Positions 60,390-64,000 of a stretch of 64,000 bases of DNA are shown here, piece by piece. Numbering within the stretch: the stretch's first letter is position 1; each line of letters opens with the position of its first letter. The stretch comes from Erythroxylum novogranatense (lineage: Eukaryota; Streptophyta; Magnoliopsida; Malpighiales; Erythroxylaceae), in assembly GCA_029891385.1 (NCBI GenBank), contig CM057231.1:62727103-62791102 (forward strand). Direction: 5' to 3'. The notes beneath the pieces were generated by a model that was not told where the DNA came from, did no database searches, and worked only from the letters and a program-made list of their open reading frames with translations. The translations under genes were made by a program, and so were the position numbers.

Positions 60390-60905
60390 GACCATAGGTG
60401 TCCGAAGTATTGGAAACTTGTTATCGAAGTGCTATTTGTGTGTAATTGTTTGTGAGTGTTTACATTGGAGATCTCGGACCAAAGGTCTGAGGAAATGAGA
60501 AATTGATATTGAAGTGTTAATTGTCTGATTCGATACATTGGATGTGACTGTCAATGTGATATGGTAGGATGCAATAAATTGGAAATGTATATGATTGAAA
60601 TACCGAACCGAAAATCTGAAGATATGGCAAATAACATTGACTTGTAAATGGAAATTGGAACATGTTCATTGCATGCATCAAAGTATGATCAGATAAAGGC
60701 AGTTGTGACCGGAGTAGCCAATGTATCAGGGCATATCACGCCCAACGTATATGAGAGCTTTCAGCTCAACGCACAGGACCTCAGGTCCAACGTATTCAAA
60801 GCCTCAGGCTCAATGTACCAGGGCTTCAAGCCCAATATTTTCAGAGCCACTGGCTCAACGCAATGTGCCCGTTACTGGGACAGTTTCAGGCCGCCCGTCA
60901 CAACA
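60390..60905. repeat. Series of small inverted repeats in the LTR
   Basis: Consecutive short stem-loops: CGGACCATAGGTGTCCG (60390), TCGGACCAAAGGTCTGA (60475), GGGCATATCACGCCC (60729), GAGCTTTCAGCTC (60752), GGACCTCAGGTCC (60776), GCCTCAGGC (60801), GGGCTTCAAGCCC (60820) and GAGCCACTGGCTC (60844). The units from 60729 on are spaced about 23 bp apart and are mostly followed by CAACGT or CAATGT. Arms differ between units while the spacing and trailer are kept. Confidence 0.8.
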
Positions 60906-61506
60906 ACGGAAACGAAAATGAAAAGTGTCACATGTTCATTGCATAAATGGTATGACTAAATATAGATGGTATGAAAGGCGATATGCTTTACATTTGTGAG
61001 TTGTGATAGTATGTGATATTTGGTAAATTGATTGAATATGCATGAATTGAGTGAACCATCGATGATGGTTTCTCACCGAGTTTATAAACTCACCCAACAT
61101 TGCAAATATTTTCAGGAATTGAAGAGTACCCGTTATTGAACCGGAGTATGATTACTACTGAGAGAGTCGGTGTTCGATGTCGGGATCAGTTCACGTCAGC
61201 ATTTGTGTTATTTTGACTTATGTGTAAATTTATATTCCACAAAATAGTACTGAATTGTTTGAGGGCCCTAATTGATAAATATTGTTTGAAAAGTGATTTT
61301 GATAAAGTGTATGAGTGAAATGGGTTTTCGTATCCGGGCCCGAATCGTTTATTCTTAATTCCGCGCACTTGACTGTTTCAAAAAATATATATATCATAAT
61401 GAGTTTTAAACTGTATTGACTGCTCTAGCATACCACCCTCGTGGGTCGCGGGCTCGGATATCACTGTCGATGTCGGGTTCGGGTCTCGTGGGAGTGGGAT
61501 GCTACA

Positions 61507-62253
61507 TTTGTGGTATCAGAGCCTAGAAGTACAATCTTACATGGGCTTTCAAAAAAAAATGTGTGTCAAGTTATGTGCATTTAAGTCGTGTCACGGCAGA
61601 CAGTGACAACTGATCCCCAGTGTAGTATATAAGTCGTATGCATATATATGTCTCAGTCGTTTAAGCGGTTAGAAAAAAGTAAGAAAAAGGATAATGTGTT
61701 AGAATGTGATAAAAAGGAAGAAATGGATATCGCAAAATAGGAAAAAGTGTATGGTTCGATCAGACAGACGAATATTTAGTGTGCTAGTATTGACGGATAT
61801 CTTGTGAAATACAATATTAGAGTTATATTGGGTATATCATTGAAGTTGTGAATTCATAGAGGAAAATAGAGATGTGATAATGGTAAGATTTTCAATGTAT
61901 AAGGTAAATGACAATAAAGTGTTCTATGATATAGAGAAGTTACATTTGGGATTGATTACCATGATGAGTGTTATATATAAGGATTGGTGATTTGAAGTCA
62001 AAATATATTAAGTGCAAAATCAAGAATGATTTCATATCTATGATAGTGATTTGAGTGCGGAAATATATGGGTATAATGCAATAATGAAAGAATTGAAATG
62101 TAAGACAATGAAATTGATAGATGAAAAAGTTGTTCGGGTTTAATTGATCTGCCTAAGTAAATGCACACCTGCTTATGGAAGCCCTATGGTAAGTGAAAAT
62201 GTTCAGTTGCAATTGATGAGTTAATGGATAATTGCTAGCCAGAATTCTTGTAA

Positions 62254-62295
<42 letters not shown>

Positions 62296-64000
62296 TCTTT
62301 ATGAGTTAGAATAAGAAACGAAAGTGCTTATAATGATCAGTTGTAGATGAATAGAGATTGTATATGATGCTCACGAGCAAGGGCGAATTGTAAGCAGGAA
62401 GGTGTTGAGTTCGAATATATTGTCTTTGTAAGTGTATATCGATAGTGGGATTACCATCATGGGTAAAATGATTAAGCATAAATAAATAATTTGCGTGAAT
62501 ATGATATAGGAGGTAATCAGTGGCCTATTACGTAAGTTCCGATTATAATGCCTGTAGCTCAAGTTCAAAATGAGTAAGAGTAAGGCATGAGAATGCTCGG
62601 AATGATCAATTGAGAAAGAAGTGATACAGTTAAAGATGTTAGCATCGGTAATGAGCTTGAGAGAAGAAAATGAGGGACATGAATAGAGTAAGGTCCCCAT
62701 GATCGAGAACTGGTACCAAAAAGAGAATGGTTATCGAGAATTAAATGAGATTAAGGCGTTCTTAGCAGTATGAGCTATTAACGGGCAAATTGATGGGAAT
62801 ATATATAAATATATATTGTCAGATAAGATGTAATGATCAAGGTGATGTATGGTAAGATATTAGAGGAAATGAAATTGTTTAAGTGCCATTCAGAAATGTA
62901 TCTTCGTGAAGTATCAAGAGTAACTAATTTGTATTACATCTGGCAGAGATTCTAGTGTAAGAGCTAAAATATGCTACTAAAAAAGTTTACATTACGTTAA
63001 TGAGATGACTCTGATTATGTAAGAGAAGTACTGAATATTAAGGAAATATTAATTGCAAATTTGAGGGGATTAAAAGTTCGTGTATACTTTATGAGATCGA
63101 TATAACGATTGTTTATTCAAGTCAATGAGTGATCTATCACGAATAAATTGAGTTATGTGGAGAAATGAAGGTAAGGAACATATGGCAGAATATGTTATGA
63201 TGAGACAAATTATACGAAAATTGTTCCTCATTGAAGACGTTCGATAATTAACGAGTTATATGAATCAACTATGGGTACGGAAAAAGGAACATGTCTCAAT
63301 TGTGTTTGGAGTGGATAATGGATATAAGCATAAGGAATAGATAAATTAGTATAGGTGAGGAAATTGATTATCATGCAAGTTTCATAAGAGTGAATTAGTA
63401 TGCGAACATGGGATATTGGAAGAATTAATTAAGATATAGGTATTGATAAAATGTGAAAGTTCAAAAGATATGTGTATGCAAAATTTGGAATTAATTAGAA
63501 CTAACGGAATGCTGGATGCATTCAGAAATTATCAAAGATTTTCTGGTTTTAGCAAATTGACAAGAATACTTGAGGAAAATGTGTGAATGTTATGACTAAT
63601 GATCATAAAGGAGAGATTTGGAGAATTTACTATATATATACTGAAGTGTTCGATAGAAGGTTATGATGTGATGTGATCTAGTGAAATTGTATAAAGTGAT
63701 TTTATGTACCTTGGGGTAAATATAATTCCATGGGCGGTATTATGATTGATGATTTGCAATTTGTTATTCTGAGTGTGGCCTAAAGGCTTGGAGACATTAA
63801 TCGTACAGAAATAGTTTGGAAATGTCTATGAATATGCAAATCGATACCGATTGAGTTATTTCATGCATTTGAATGATTTGAAAAGGATTCAGTGGCTGAT
63901 TACTCCAAACTAAGCTAATGGTGCAATTCAAGGGATTGAACAAAGAAATAAATAAATTCAATTACAAAAGATCCAAATTTGGGTAATAAGGTTATTAAAT
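61507..64000 (+). other. Non-coding interior of the plus-strand LARD-like element
   Basis: Contains the PBS, GGCAGACAGTGACAACTGAT (61599), GCCCTATGGTAAGTG (62181), GGAGAAATGAAGGTAAGGAA (63159) and ATTGTTCCTCATTGAAGACG (63220), all colinear with the reverse complement of 49487-52801. An (AAT)n microsatellite lies at 62255-62294. No domain is recognisable in the longest frames. Confidence 0.85.
62255..62294. repeat. (AAT)n microsatellite
   Basis: About 13 perfect AAT units inside the interior of the plus-strand element. The matching position in the minus-strand relative lacks a comparable run. Confidence 0.95.

Larger units (their letters stand above)
57155..61506 (+). repeat. 5' LTR (4.35 kb), plus orientation
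   Basis: Starts TGTAACATCCCATCTCTGAT and ends GGGAGTGGGATGCTACA. It shares with the minus-strand LTRs the GTGAGTAACCTAGTTGGTTC block (60282), ATTTCGGACCATAGGTGTCC (60387), the CCATCGATGATGGTTTCTC block (61056) and GATGTCGGGTTCGGGTCTCG near the end. About 1.5 kb longer than the LTRs at 46651/52802, mostly in the 58200-59650 region. Confidence 0.92.
57155..64000 (+). mobile_element. Second LARD-like long-LTR retrotransposon, plus strand, runs off the window
   Basis: 5' LTR 57155-61506 (4352 bp), PBS TGGTATCAGAGCC (61511-61523), then at least 2.5 kb of non-coding interior to the window edge. Its LTR and interior are homologous to the minus-strand element at 46651-55670 but clearly diverged. No gag-pol motif is present in the visible interior, which in a coding gypsy element would already contain gag and protease. 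Confidence 0.9.

Overview
The window is nuclear DNA of a flowering plant, most likely a eudicot. It is AT-rich, holds two intron-containing plant genes on the minus strand, and is otherwise almost entirely retrotransposons and their debris. The species cannot be named from the sequence.

Genes. (1) Positions 19936 down to 6554 encode an ETR1-type ethylene receptor: ethylene-binding transmembrane domain, GAF domain, histidine kinase domain and the first residues of the receiver. Five coding exons have clean splice sites. The final receiver exon is not visible. The receptor gene has been enlarged by transposons. Intron 1 holds an antisense Ty1/copia element (8615-18962, target duplication CACAT), which itself holds a Ty3/gypsy chromovirus-like element (9529-15061, target duplication GTTAC). 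Downstream of exon 5 lies another copia element (from 5359 leftwards), broken by the LTR of a further element (1-1571). The missing exon may therefore lie beyond the left edge. A 1.5 kb hAT-like non-autonomous element sits in the upstream region (20398-21868). (2) Positions 35183 down to 33261 encode a two-exon, 469-residue protein with an isopenicillin-N-synthase/2OG-oxygenase-like core whose metal-binding residues look degraded, followed by a basic conserved C-terminal domain.

Repeats, left to right after the receptor gene: degraded repeats and a gypsy-like LTR fragment (21.9-25.3 kb); a 4.0 kb minus-strand LTR with a stub of internal sequence (25.3-29.7 kb); a tandem array of about 280 bp monomers in alternating A/B types, split by a Tourist-like MITE (29.7-32.5 kb); gene 2; an element of two 4.45 kb LTRs around only 591 bp of internal DNA (36668-46171, target duplication TTAAG); a complete non-autonomous element with 2.85 kb LTRs and a 3.3 kb non-coding interior (46651-55670, target duplication TAAAA); remnants of a copia integrase and a TTF-type hAT transposase (55.7-56.7 kb); and a plus-strand relative with a 4.35 kb LTR and the same non-coding interior, running off the right edge (57155-64000).

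The most unusual content is the family of long-LTR, coding-free retrotransposons. At least four relatives share LTR landmarks, PBS, PPT and, for two copies, a colinear non-coding interior. Their LTRs carry a module of consecutive small inverted repeats and a segment at a fixed position that differs completely between copies. All comparisons were made by eye.
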